Positions 25,186 through 32,660 of a DNA stretch of 64,000 nucleotides are shown here, one piece after another. Numbering within the stretch: the stretch's first letter is position 1; each line of letters starts with the position of its first letter. The position numbers and the translations under genes are program-made. Location: the NCBI RefSeq assembly GCF_902506555.1, contig NZ_LR732707.1, positions 458,001-522,000 of the forward strand. The letters run 5' to 3'. The notes under the pieces are model-generated. The model worked only from the letters and a program-made list of their open reading frames with translations. It made no database searches and was not told the origin of the DNA. The DNA comes from Sphingorhabdus sp. 109 (GTDB lineage Bacteria; Pseudomonadota; Alphaproteobacteria; Sphingomonadales; Sphingomonadaceae).

Positions 25186-25998
25186 CTATCGCTTGAAAAG
25201 TCTCTGCAGGATCGTATCGAGGCTGTTCACCAACTGCTCGCATTTGCTCGGGTCCAGCGCGTCCGGATGGGGTCTAGCAAACCGGCCACTGTCATTGTCG
25301 AAATAGAGGCCGGAAGCGCCGGCAAATTCCTCGGACAAAGCCGCGCGCGCCAGAATATCGACACCGATCCCTATATCATTGCCCTTTGCCCCATAGGCAG
25401 CTCGCACCATTTTCGTGCCGAGAAACGAACCGGGGTTGACTGCCACGATCATCGGGCCGTCTGGCGCCAGTTCTTGGGCGAGGCTGTGCGACCACATGGT
25501 CAGCGCCAGTTTGCTCTGGCTATAGGCGGCGCTGTTGGACAGGCTCGCTTTGCCGGACAGTGCATCCGGATCCACCGGTGACTGCGCCGCCGACGACAGG
25601 TTCACCACCCGGGAGGACTTGTCCAGCAGGGGCAAAAGCCGCCTCGTCAGCAGATAGGGGGCGATGGTGTTGACCACGAAACGTATATCGAGGCCGTCCG
25701 CCGTGCGCCCGTCGGGAACCGCGAAGACCCCTGCATTGTTGATCAGAACATCAACCCGCTTGTGTCGCGTCGCCACCGCTGCCGCCAGGGCTTCGACTGC
25801 AGCCATATCGGAAAGGTCGGCAACATAGGTCTCGGTGACACCATGATCGGGCACAGCGTCGAGCACGGTTCTGGTAGCGACCAGCTTTTCTTCGCTACGC
25901 CCGTGCAGCAGGATATTGTGCCCTGCTGCGCTCAGCGCCTTGGCGGTTTCCAGCCCGATTCCGTCGGTTGCTCCGGTTATCAATATTGTCATGAGCAT
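25186..25998 (-). CDS. SDR family oxidoreductase (retinol/protochlorophyllide reductase-like)
   Basis: A 270-residue short-chain dehydrogenase with TGATDGIG at 8-15, INNAG at 86-90, NLSSAAQSP (133-141) and YSQSK at 159-163 (Tyr159, Lys163). The R-x-E-K-L motif after strand 2 (HGRSEEKL) suggests NADPH preference. The subgroup contains retinol-dehydrogenase-like enzymes of wide specificity. AAAGGA lies 6 bp before the ATG. It follows the CmcJ-like gene by 13 bp and is the last gene of the putative operon, so it may act on the same small molecule. Confidence 0.88.
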   Translation of the reverse strand: MLMTILITGATDGIGLETAKALSAAGHNILLHGRSEEKLVATRTVLDAVPDHGVTETYVADLSDMAAVEALAAAVATRHKRVDVLINNAGVFAVPDGRTADGLDIRFVVNTIAPYLLTRRLLPLLDKSSRVVNLSSAAQSPVDPDALSGKASLSNSAAYSQSKLALTMWSHSLAQELAPDGPMIVAVNPGSFLGTKMVRAAYGAKGNDIGIGVDILARAALSEEFAGASGLYFDNDSGRFARPHPDALDPSKCEQLVNSLDTILQRLFKR

Positions 25999-26011
25999 AT
26001 GCGGTCCTTTC

Positions 26012-26788
26012 TCAATAGCGTACCAGGGTCCGGCTCTCGATGCTGGTGCGGGTTGATTTCGAAGTCCTGTCGTCGACGATATCCAGCGCGCTGTGCGCGA
26101 TTGGTGCTAGTCCGCTATTGTCGTAAATATTGAATATGGCGACGTCATTTGGGGCCATGGCGGAAAAATAGATCCATTCGTGTTGATCGTTGGCTGCCAG
26201 ACCCAGTATTGCGCCGGTGCGATCGGGATAGACCAGCCGGACCGGCAACCAGTCTCCGGACGAGACCGATCGCGGACGGACGAAGCCCAGCGGTGCGCTG
26301 GCCACCGGCTTGCCGATCGGGCGCCAGACATTGACGAAGCCGAAACGCCCGGTTTCCCATATTGCGGCTCTGGCATCGCCCAATATGTCGCGGAGCCGCT
26401 GATGGGCACCAGCCGCACTATAATCGCTATGCACGTTGCGCGACGGCCTGCGGGTCGAATCCGGATCGTCGATGCGTACCGTATGATCGAAAATGACGAC
26501 CTCTTTTGCACCGATCTCGCGCGCCAGCAGCGCCTCCAGTTCCCGTTCATAATCATCGTGCCAACCGGCATTTTCTCCGAAGTCGAAAACCGCAGAGGGG
26601 CTGTGCCGGAAGGCCAGGCTGTCCTGCGCAAATATCGGCCGTATCCCGGAGCGCGCATCTTCGACCTCAACCTGTACCGGTTGAAGCTCGGGGCTATCCA
26701 CCCGGCCGGCGGTACCGTCGGGGTCAATATAGACCGACAGGTCTTGCGGACCCGCGACATAATAGTTCACGATAGCGCGGGCGGTCAT
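26012..26788 (-). CDS. CmcJ/NvfI family oxidoreductase (putative Fe/2OG type)
   Basis: A 258-residue protein of the CmcJ/AsaB/NvfI/GA4-desaturase-like family. Characteristic blocks are FDHTVR (100-105), NVHSDYSAAGAHQRL (118-132), FVNVWRPI (151-158) and the C-terminal SIESRTLVRY. His120 and Asp122 form an HxD pair and His232 (AHSA) could complete a facial iron triad; this is inference from family knowledge. Members occur mainly in fungal biosynthesis (NvfI makes an endoperoxide) and in cephamycin synthesis (CmcJ). Its ATG overlaps the TGA of an 18-codon ORF (TGATG). Substrate unknown. Confidence 0.85.
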   Translation of the reverse strand: MTARAIVNYYVAGPQDLSVYIDPDGTAGRVDSPELQPVQVEVEDARSGIRPIFAQDSLAFRHSPSAVFDFGENAGWHDDYERELEALLAREIGAKEVVIFDHTVRIDDPDSTRRPSRNVHSDYSAAGAHQRLRDILGDARAAIWETGRFGFVNVWRPIGKPVASAPLGFVRPRSVSSGDWLPVRLVYPDRTGAILGLAANDQHEWIYFSAMAPNDVAIFNIYDNSGLAPIAHSALDIVDDRTSKSTRTSIESRTLVRY

Positions 26789-26844
26789 CAGCGGATGTCC
26801 TGTTCGTTGGCATCATCAAAGGTGGCGAAATTGACGTACGTCAT
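26788..26844 (-). CDS. 18-aa micro-ORF coupled to the CmcJ-like gene
   Basis: The ORF reads MTYVNFATFDDANEQDIR and stops in TGATG, where the last A starts the CmcJ-like gene. It has a better ribosome binding site (GGAGAGGGAAT) than the larger gene, which has none of its own. It is too short to judge by composition. It may be a true micropeptide, a translational coupler, or the remnant of a degraded gene. Confidence 0.45.
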   Translation of the reverse strand: MTYVNFATFDDANEQDIR

Positions 26845-26882
26845 ATTCCCTCTCCCGATCCGGTTGATCGTTTCCGCTTCAT

Positions 26883-27761
26883 TTAGTGGAGCACGATCGA
26901 TCCGGTGGTGCGCAAATAGATGATGCATTCGCTGTCCGGGGAGCAGGTGATCTGATGGCCTGATGATCCTTCGGACCCGAAATAGCTGCCCTGAGGCAGA
27001 GTTTGGGCGACGCCGCTGTTGCTCAGGCTATGGCTGATCGCCCCCTGGATGACAACAGCGCGCAAGGGCGAGCCGTTGCCCCGGATTTCGCCGGAAAAAC
27101 CGGCGGGCAGTTTCAGCAAGGTCCCGCTTAATGCCCCCGGCTGCGGGTTGCCCCAGAGAAACGCCATTTGGGGAGGGTTGCCGACTTTCGCGCTCTCCGG
27201 CAGCTCTAGCCAATCAATATCAGAGGCATCAAGCCAGACTAGGTTGGAGGGGGCGACGTTGATCGGCCGTTCGCCATTGTCAAAGGCTTCGTCGGCCGGT
27301 TTGACCAGATAGGGGCCGTCCTGGATCTCGATATAGGCGAGATTGCTGGAGCCTTTTGCCGCTGTAATATGGGATTCACCGGCCGGCTGGGTCCAGAAGG
27401 AGCCGGGGGGCAGCCACATATTGGCGGCGTCCGGATCGTCATTGTGCATCAGGCCCTCGATGACGAGACCGCGATAGGTGACATTGTGAATATGCGGCGG
27501 CGAGGCAAAGCCTTCTTCGAATTTTACCAGAAAACCGGATGCGCCCGGAGTGGTGCGATCACCCCAGAGGTTGCCGGCTCGCGGACTGGCATCGCCACGG
27601 GCGGCGTTAAGTGGTCCCCACCGGACATCGTCGGGCAGGACGATCTCGGCAGCCGGTGCTGCATCTGCGGCGGGGGCCGTATCTCGCGCAACCGCCGGTG
27701 GACAGGCCACCAGGGTCGCGGAGAGTGCGGTGGCGATCGAAGCAAGAGTCTTTTTCGTCAT
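26883..27761 (-). CDS. DUF4437 bicupin, probable lipoprotein
   Basis: A 292-residue exported protein. The N-terminus has a signal peptide with a plausible lipobox LVAC (Cys20), followed by an Ala/Pro linker. Two cupin repeats follow: [19 protein letters not shown] in the first, with His residues suited to metal binding, and [20 protein letters not shown] in the second, which lacks them. DUF4437 proteins are uncharacterised cupins. The enzymes around it look cytoplasmic, so a periplasmic cupin in the same operon is odd. It follows the nitroreductase gene by 42 bp. Confidence 0.82.
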   Translation of the reverse strand: MTKKTLASIATALSATLVACPPAVARDTAPAADAAPAAEIVLPDDVRWGPLNAARGDASPRAGNLWGDRTTPGASGFLVKFEEGFASPPHIHNVTYRGLVIEGLMHNDDPDAANMWLPPGSFWTQPAGESHITAAKGSSNLAYIEIQDGPYLVKPADEAFDNGERPINVAPSNLVWLDASDIDWLELPESAKVGNPPQMAFLWGNPQPGALSGTLLKLPAGFSGEIRGNGSPLRAVVIQGAISHSLSNSGVAQTLPQGSYFGSEGSSGHQITCSPDSECIIYLRTTGSIVLH

Positions 27762-27803
27762 TATGCGGGTGTCCTTTGACTTTCGGTTTTCGATCGGCCG
27801 GGA

Positions 27804-28583
27804 TCAGACTTCGGTCAGAATTTCGGAAAGCGGCAGACGCGATTTTGGCAGCTTGGCATTATAGTCCGCTTCTTCGTCGCTATAGCCCAGGGCGACCACA
27901 ACGAGGCTGTTATAGCCTTGCTCACGCAGTCCGAATTCCTCGTCGAGGGTCCTGGTTTCGATGCCTTCCATCGGGGTTGCGTCAATGCCGAGCGTCGCGA
28001 CACCGAGCAGGAACTGGCCGATGTTGAGATACACCTGCTTATCCATCCAGTGCTGGACGTCCTTCATATCCTGCTTGTGAAGATTGACGAACATGCTGCG
28101 GCCACCGTGCATCTGGGCGCGGAAGGTTTCGGGGTCGGCTTCGAACCGGCCGTCTTTTTCTTCCTGGTCGAGGACTTTAAACAGAAAATCTTCGTCGATC
28201 GCGAGGCGGCTGGCGAAGACGACGACATGCGATGCGTTGCGGATGGAGGGGCTGTTGAACGGATAGTGTGTGTCAGTCGCCTTGGCGACCCGGTTCTTGC
28301 CTTCCTCGGTTGATGCAAGAATGAACTTCCACGGCTGGGCATTGGTGCTCGACGGGCTGAAACGCAAGAGGTCGCGAATTTTGTCGACATTCTCCGGGGT
28401 GATTTTACGGTCCGGATCGAATACCTTAACGGTGTGCCGGTGCTTGGCATAAAAGGTGATGTCGTGAACGCCATTCAGTCCGTCCGGGTTGCGGTCGCCA
28501 TTGGCCGGGATGATATTCTCGTCCTGCGATATGCTGTCGAACGTATCGGAAGAGGATGCCGGGGGTGTGGATGTCAAAGTCAT
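27804..28583 (-). CDS. NfsB-type NAD(P)H nitroreductase
   Basis: A 259-residue FMN flavoprotein of the nitroreductase family, NfsB/dihydropteridine reductase subgroup. HTVKVFDPDRKI opens the domain, LRFSPSSTNAQPWKF is the FMN-binding block, and LREQGYNSLVVVALGY closes it. The N-terminal 40 residues are longer than in E. coli NfsB and low in structure. The ATG at 28583 has AAAGGAG 10 bp before it; the frame continues upstream through the LysR gene but only as a shadow. First gene after the LysR regulator and probably its target, by analogy with LysR-nitroreductase pairs. Confidence 0.9.
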   Translation of the reverse strand: MTLTSTPPASSSDTFDSISQDENIIPANGDRNPDGLNGVHDITFYAKHRHTVKVFDPDRKITPENVDKIRDLLRFSPSSTNAQPWKFILASTEEGKNRVAKATDTHYPFNSPSIRNASHVVVFASRLAIDEDFLFKVLDQEEKDGRFEADPETFRAQMHGGRSMFVNLHKQDMKDVQHWMDKQVYLNIGQFLLGVATLGIDATPMEGIETRTLDEEFGLREQGYNSLVVVALGYSDEEADYNAKLPKSRLPLSEILTEV

Positions 28584-28658
28584 GATAATAGCTCCTTTGT
28601 TGTTGGGCACGATCATAACAGTTTTGATTATTGGTGCTATCTTCCAATTATGAAATTC

Positions 28659-28681
28659 ATTATTTTGTAATGCAAAATAAT
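28659..28681. promoter_or_regulatory. Perfect AT-rich palindrome, candidate LysR operator
   Basis: ATTATTTTG-TAATG-CAAAATAAT is a perfect 9-bp inverted repeat with a 5-nt spacer, containing a T-N11-A core as in LysR-type boxes. It lies 76 bp upstream of the nitroreductase ATG and 4 bp past the LysR stop. A TATGAT -10-like hexamer follows nearer the gene. Operator function is inferred; an AT-rich terminator for the LysR gene is the alternative. Confidence 0.5.
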
Positions 28682-28684
28682 TGT

Positions 28685-29599
28685 TCAGATCAGGCCGCCG
28701 TAGCGCTGCCGGTTGGTCTCGATGATTCGCCGCTGCATGAAATCGAGGAAGGCTTTGACCCGCGCAGGCATAACCCGGCCCGGTGGACGCACGGCCCAGA
28801 TATTGGGTTCCCGCGCAACCCGATAGTCTGGCAGCACATGGACGAGCCGGCCGGACCTGATATCGGGTCCGACATGCCAAAGTGCCGCCAGACCGATTCC
28901 GACGCCGGCGCGGACGAGCACGCTCATCGCTTCGCCATGGTTCACGGCCACCGGCCCTGTCGCCGTCACGTCGTGAATCTTGCCATCCGGACCGGTCAAC
29001 TGCCAATGGCGCATATTGCCGAGCGGCAGGCAGGCATGATCTTCAAGATCTGCCGGTTTTTGAGGTCTTCCCGCGCGCTCCAGATAGGCTGGTGAGGCGA
29101 CCAGCCATTCGGGATTGGCATCAATTTTCTGCGCGAGCAGAGAGGAAGGCGCCAGTTCGCCGATCCGGAAGGCCAGTTCATAGCCTTGCTCGACAATATC
29201 GATAACCGCATCTGTCAGATTGAGGTCGAGCGTAACATCGGGGTGCCGCTCGAGAAAATCCGAAAGAAACGGCACGATATGAGCGCGCCCGAATGTTGCC
29301 GATGCGGTGACCCGGAGCAGGCCGGATGCCGAATTGGTCGATTGGGAGAGCACCTGCCGAGCCTCTTCGGCGGCGTCGAGAATGCGTTTGGCATGATCGA
29401 CGAACACCTCGCCGTCGGGGGTCAGCGATATCGAGCGCGTGGTCCGGTTCAGCAGCTTGACGCCAAGATCGGACTCGAGCGCCTGGATGCGCTGGGTGGC
29501 GTTGGTCGGCGAAAGATTGAACTCGGCACCGGCTTTGCCAATCGCCCCGAGCGCTGCCACACGCACGAACAGGTCGAGATTCTTCAGATCAAATGTCAC
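28685..29599 (-). CDS. LysR family transcriptional regulator
   Basis: A 304-residue regulator. The N-terminal winged helix-turn-helix (residues 1-60) reads LDLFVRVAALGAIGKAGAEF then LSPTNATQRIQALE and LGVKLLNRTTRSISLT. The C-terminal effector domain resembles the CrgA/AaeR-like group (GLLRVTASATFGRAHIVPFL, ELAFRIGEL). It is oriented like the downstream nitroreductase operon, with a 101-bp spacer carrying a perfect palindrome, which suggests direct regulation. It diverges from the atp operon across 365 bp. Confidence 0.9.
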   Translation of the reverse strand: MTFDLKNLDLFVRVAALGAIGKAGAEFNLSPTNATQRIQALESDLGVKLLNRTTRSISLTPDGEVFVDHAKRILDAAEEARQVLSQSTNSASGLLRVTASATFGRAHIVPFLSDFLERHPDVTLDLNLTDAVIDIVEQGYELAFRIGELAPSSLLAQKIDANPEWLVASPAYLERAGRPQKPADLEDHACLPLGNMRHWQLTGPDGKIHDVTATGPVAVNHGEAMSVLVRAGVGIGLAALWHVGPDIRSGRLVHVLPDYRVAREPNIWAVRPPGRVMPARVKAFLDFMQRRIIETNRQRYGGLI

Positions 29600-29964
29600 A
29601 TGTCGTCCCCGGCTGCTTGCATGGTGCCCGCGCTAGCATATAGCGCTGCGGGAAGGGCGAGAAAACAGGAGCAGGCCGTAAAAGCGACATTGTTCCGCCA
29701 ATGATCTCCGGTACTGGCGGGAGAAGGGCGCGCTCCGGCAGGCGGCGAAACGCTGTTCAAAAGCCCGGCTGCAGCGGTTGAGCGGTATGGAATTTCAGTG
29801 TCGACCAGCCGAATATCCGGCCGCCAAAACAACCAAGTTTCTGCGTCGCAGCATTGCTGTTGACTTGGGCACGCTGCTTTCCTAAACGGACCGCGCCTTG
29901 GCGGGTCGGCCTGCTGTTGTTCAAGGCTCTTTTCGGCGCTATTTGGGGCTTTAAGGGGGTTGTA
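29600..29964. promoter_or_regulatory. Divergent region between LysR gene and atp operon, with candidate atp promoter
   Basis: This 365-bp gap has no convincing gene. TTGACT (29860-29865), a 17-bp spacer and TAAACG (29883-29888) fit a housekeeping promoter reading into atpI, leaving a leader of about 70 nt. CCGCCA (29695-29700) and TGGCGG (29715-29720) form a weak inverted repeat nearer the LysR gene. Confidence 0.4.
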
Positions 29965-30315
29965 ATGGCAGCAAGCGAATCTGATCGGGATCCCCTCGAA
30001 GAGGATGTGCGGGTTTCGTCGCTGGAAGAGCGACTGGAATTGGCACAGAATAGAGAGAGGATCAAAGCAGGGCACCGGAACAAAGGGCCAGACGAAAGTC
30101 AGCGGCTCGGCGCAAGGGTGCTAAGCTATCTGATCGGGGGCGTGGCCGCCGGTTTTCTTCTCGGGTGGCTTTTTGACACCTGGCTGGGAACGACGCCATT
30201 GTTCCTGTTGCTGTTCTTCCTTCTTGGAGCGGGCGTGGCATTCAGGAAGATTTATATGATTTCGAGCCAGCCGGTGGATGACATCGGTACGGCGTTACCA
30301 GATGATGACGATTGA
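29965..30315 (+). CDS. atpI: ATP synthase protein I (AtpI)
   Basis: A 116-residue protein with a charged N-terminal half (LEERLELAQNRERIKAGHRN) and two helices: VLSYLIGGVAAGFLLGWLFD and TPLFLLLFFLLGAGVAF. This is the alphaproteobacterial AtpI type, thought to help c-ring assembly or Mg uptake. The frame is open upstream, but the ATG at 29965 is preceded by AAGGGGG and gives the usual hydrophilic start. First gene of the F0 operon; the DDDD end is followed 18 bp later by atpB. Confidence 0.88.
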   Translation: MAASESDRDPLEEDVRVSSLEERLELAQNRERIKAGHRNKGPDESQRLGARVLSYLIGGVAAGFLLGWLFDTWLGTTPLFLLLFFLLGAGVAFRKIYMISSQPVDDIGTALPDDDD

Positions 30316-30333
30316 CGATCAGGGGTTATATTA

Positions 30334-31113
30334 GTGGCGACCGAAGGCAAAATTGATCCAATGCACCAATTTGAAGTGCAGCCCATCTTTGATGGCTTCA
30401 CTCTGTTCGGTCAGCAGATTGATTTCACGAACAGCGCACTGTGGATGTTTGTCGTCCTCGTGTTGCTCTATGTTTTCATGATGGGCGGAATGAAGCGGGA
30501 ACTGGTTCCCGGACGCTGGCAGGTCATGGTTGAAGGTGTGGTCGGCTTTATCGACAATATCATCGCCAACAGCATCGGTCCCAACGGCAAGAAATATACG
30601 CCTTGGGTGTTCACCCTGTTCATGTTCATCCTGTTTTCCAACCTTCTCGGCATGATGCCGTTCGGGATTATTCCGGGCATCCACCCGTTCACGGTGACCA
30701 GCCAGTTTACCGTTACCGGCCTGCTCGCTGCCATCAGCTTTTCGATCGTGTTGATTGTCGGTTTCTGGAAGCACGGCTTCAAATTTTTCAGCCTGTTCAT
30801 CCCGCACGGTACGCCGGTGTGGATGATGCCGTTGATCTTCTCGGTGGAGCTGCTGTCGTTCCTCGTTCGTCCGTTCAGCCTCGCGCTGCGGCTGTTCGTG
30901 GCGATGATTGCGGGTCACATTCTGATCAAGGTGTTCGCAAGCTTCGTGGTTCAGGCCATTGACGCCGGCGGTGCCAGCTGGGGTATCGCGTTGCTGAGCA
31001 TTCTCTTCATCGCATTTGTCAGCGCACTGGAACTTCTGGTATGCGCCATCCAGGCCTATGTTTTCGCTCTTCTGACATCTCTGTACATCAGCGATGCGGA
31101 AAATCTTCACTAA
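30334..31113 (+). CDS. atpB: F0F1 ATP synthase subunit a
   Basis: A 259-residue polytopic stator subunit forming the two proton half-channels. The essential Arg is in SLALRLFVAMIAGH, and the last helices (ALELLVCAIQAYVFALLTSLYI) hold the conserved Glu/Gln region. The start is GTG at 30334 with AGGGG about 9 bp before; the N-terminus MATEGKIDPMHQFEVQPIF is typical of sphingomonads. Second gene of the F0 operon. Confidence 0.96.
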   Translation: MATEGKIDPMHQFEVQPIFDGFTLFGQQIDFTNSALWMFVVLVLLYVFMMGGMKRELVPGRWQVMVEGVVGFIDNIIANSIGPNGKKYTPWVFTLFMFILFSNLLGMMPFGIIPGIHPFTVTSQFTVTGLLAAISFSIVLIVGFWKHGFKFFSLFIPHGTPVWMMPLIFSVELLSFLVRPFSLALRLFVAMIAGHILIKVFASFVVQAIDAGGASWGIALLSILFIAFVSALELLVCAIQAYVFALLTSLYISDAENLH

Positions 31114-31153
31114 GTCACTTTCAATCCTAATTTTTCAATACGGAGTTTAAAAA

Positions 31154-31474
31154 ATGGATCTCGCTTCTGCACAAGTAATCGGCGCTGGTATCGCTGCAAT
31201 CGGTATCGGTGTTGCTGCATCCGGTGTTGGTAATGTTTTCGCATCCTTCCTCGAAGGCGCTCTGCGCAACCCATCTGCTGCTGACGGCCAGCAGGGACGT
31301 CTGTTCATCGGCTTTGCTGCTGCTGAATTGCTCGGCCTGATCGCTTTCGCTGTTGCAATGATGATTCTGTACGCTCCACCAGCCGCTACGCCAGCTGAAG
31401 CAGTTGTTGTTGAAGCAGCTGCCGTTGAAGCACCAGTAGCTGAAGAAGCTCCTGCAGCCGAACTCGCTGAATGA
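31154..31474 (+). CDS. atpE: F0F1 ATP synthase subunit c with acidic C-terminal tail
   Basis: A 106-residue proteolipid where about 75 is usual. Residues 1-74 are normal: the Gly-rich first helix (GAGIAAIGIGVAASGVGNVF), polar loop ALRNPSA and proton-carrying Glu58 in FAAAELLGL. Residues 75-106 form an extra tail of Ala, Pro, Val and seven Glu, with no Lys or Arg. Both ends of subunit c lie on the periplasmic side, so a ring would display a crown of acidic tails. Codon use is strongly biased to GCT and GAA, as for a highly expressed gene, in the tail as well, so the tail is not sequencing noise. GGAG precedes the ATG. Confidence 0.95.
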   Translation: MDLASAQVIGAGIAAIGIGVAASGVGNVFASFLEGALRNPSAADGQQGRLFIGFAAAELLGLIAFAVAMMILYAPPAATPAEAVVVEAAAVEAPVAEEAPAAELAE

Positions 31475-31480
31475 TTTGAC

Positions 31481-31505
31481 GGCGGGCCGACAGGTTCGGC
31501 CCGCC
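31481..31505 (+). terminator. Strong hairpin between atpE and b' gene
   Basis: GGCGGGCCGA-CAGGT-TCGGCCCGCC is a perfect 10-bp GC-rich stem with a 5-nt loop, 7 bp after the atpE stop codon. Followed by CCAAAATTG without a T-run, it is more likely a partial attenuator or mRNA-protecting hairpin than a full terminator. This would help make subunit c in excess of b and b'. Confidence 0.65.
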
Positions 31506-31545
31506 CCAAAATTGCCTATTTGCGTCTCGAAACATCGGGTGAATA

Positions 31546-32031
31546 ATGCCTCAAATTAGTCAGCTTATGGAAGTCTATGGCAGCCAGTTTTTCTGGTTGC
31601 TGATCGTCATCGGTATCATTTATTTTGGCATCGCCAAGAATATGGTGCCGAAGATCAGCAAAACCGTTGATGACCGGCAAAAGCGGATTTCCGACGACCT
31701 TGCTGCGGCACAGGCCGGGCAGGACAAGGCCGAGCAGATCGAAGCCGATTATCGCGCGAGCATCAATGATGCACGGGCCGATGCGGTGAGCAAGGTCAAC
31801 GAAGCCAAAGCCAAGGTTGCCAAGAAAAACGAGGCAGCCATCAAACGGGCCGACACCGCGATTGCAAAGAAAGCGGACGAGGCTGATGCTGCGCTGAAGG
31901 CGGCGCAAAGCGAAGCAATGAAAGAAATCGAAGCCGTTGCGGCAGAAGCCGCCCAGGCTATCGTCAAGACGGTATCCGGTGCCAAGGTCACGGCAACGGA
32001 CGCAAAGAAGGCGGTCAAGGCGGCTTTCTGA
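31546..32031 (+). CDS. atpF': F0F1 ATP synthase subunit b'
   Basis: A 161-residue subunit with one N-terminal membrane helix (about 12-32: SQFFWLLIVIGIIYFGIAKN) and a long charged coiled coil rich in Ala, Lys and Glu. In alphaproteobacteria the peripheral stalk is a b/b' heterodimer; this copy, starting MPQISQLMEVYGSQFFWLL and lacking a periplasmic tail, is the b' type. It lies 71 bp after atpE and 23 bp before atpF. It has no strong Shine-Dalgarno, in contrast to its neighbours. Confidence 0.92.
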   Translation: MPQISQLMEVYGSQFFWLLIVIGIIYFGIAKNMVPKISKTVDDRQKRISDDLAAAQAGQDKAEQIEADYRASINDARADAVSKVNEAKAKVAKKNEAAIKRADTAIAKKADEADAALKAAQSEAMKEIEAVAAEAAQAIVKTVSGAKVTATDAKKAVKAAF

Positions 32032-32054
32032 GCGCCTGCTGAAGGAGATAGAAT

Positions 32055-32582
32055 ATGCTATTGACGATTTTGGCAGAGGGCGCAGGCGCTGGCGGTCCAC
32101 TTCAGGATCCAACCTTCTGGGTTGCGGTCGGTGTTCTGGTCGTCTTTGCGATCATGTTGTGGACGAAAGTGCCAAAGCTTGTCGGCGGTATGCTCGACAA
32201 CAAGATTGCCGAGATCAAGACGACGCTCGACGAAGCCGCTGATCTGCGCAAGGAAGCGGAAGCGCTGAAAGCCGAATATGAAGCCAAGACTGCCGGTGCG
32301 CAGGCGGAAATCGAAGCGCTGATGGACAGCGCTGAAAAAGAAGCCGCGATCCTGGTCAAGGAAGCTGAAGCGGAAACCAAGGCACTGGTGGCGCGTCGCA
32401 AGAAAATGGCCGAAGAGAAGATCGGTGCTGCCGAACGCTCCGCAATCGCTGCCGTCCGCGCCAAGGCGGCAACCGCTGCGACACAGGCGGCGGAATCGCT
32501 GATCGCTGCGCGGCACGATGCCGCAGCCGACAAGGGCCTGATCGACAAAGCCATCGGCGACATTGGCAAAACCCTGAACTAA
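32055..32582 (+). CDS. atpF: F0F1 ATP synthase subunit b
   Basis: A 175-residue stalk subunit with an N-terminal helix (LQDPTFWVAVGVLVVFAIML) then a long helical part (KIAEIKTTLDEAADLRKEAE onward). AAGGAG lies 9 bp before the ATG. It is the last gene of the F0 operon; a stem-loop follows at once. The F1 genes (atpHAGDC) are not in the window, as expected for the split alphaproteobacterial arrangement. Confidence 0.95.
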   Translation: MLLTILAEGAGAGGPLQDPTFWVAVGVLVVFAIMLWTKVPKLVGGMLDNKIAEIKTTLDEAADLRKEAEALKAEYEAKTAGAQAEIEALMDSAEKEAAILVKEAEAETKALVARRKKMAEEKIGAAERSAIAAVRAKAATAATQAAESLIAARHDAAADKGLIDKAIGDIGKTLN

Positions 32583-32587
32583 TCCTT

Positions 32588-32611
32588 TCCTTTCCCGTGA
32601 GCGGGAAAGGA
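32588..32611 (+). terminator. Terminator of the F0 operon
   Basis: TCCTTTCCCG-TGAG-CGGGAAAGGA is a perfect 10-bp stem with a 4-nt loop, 6 bp after the atpF stop, followed by TTATATCTT. Its position and symmetry fit the operon's intrinsic terminator, although the T-run is weak. Confidence 0.7.
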
Positions 32612-32660
32612 TTATATCTTGTGACTGGCAAAGCCCTGCCGGTCATCCTAGATATGCCTC

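Noticed and set aside
28584-29006. N-terminal extension of the nitroreductase through the LysR gene
   Set aside because: The extra residues are the LysR gene read in another frame; a good ribosome site precedes the internal ATG at 28583.
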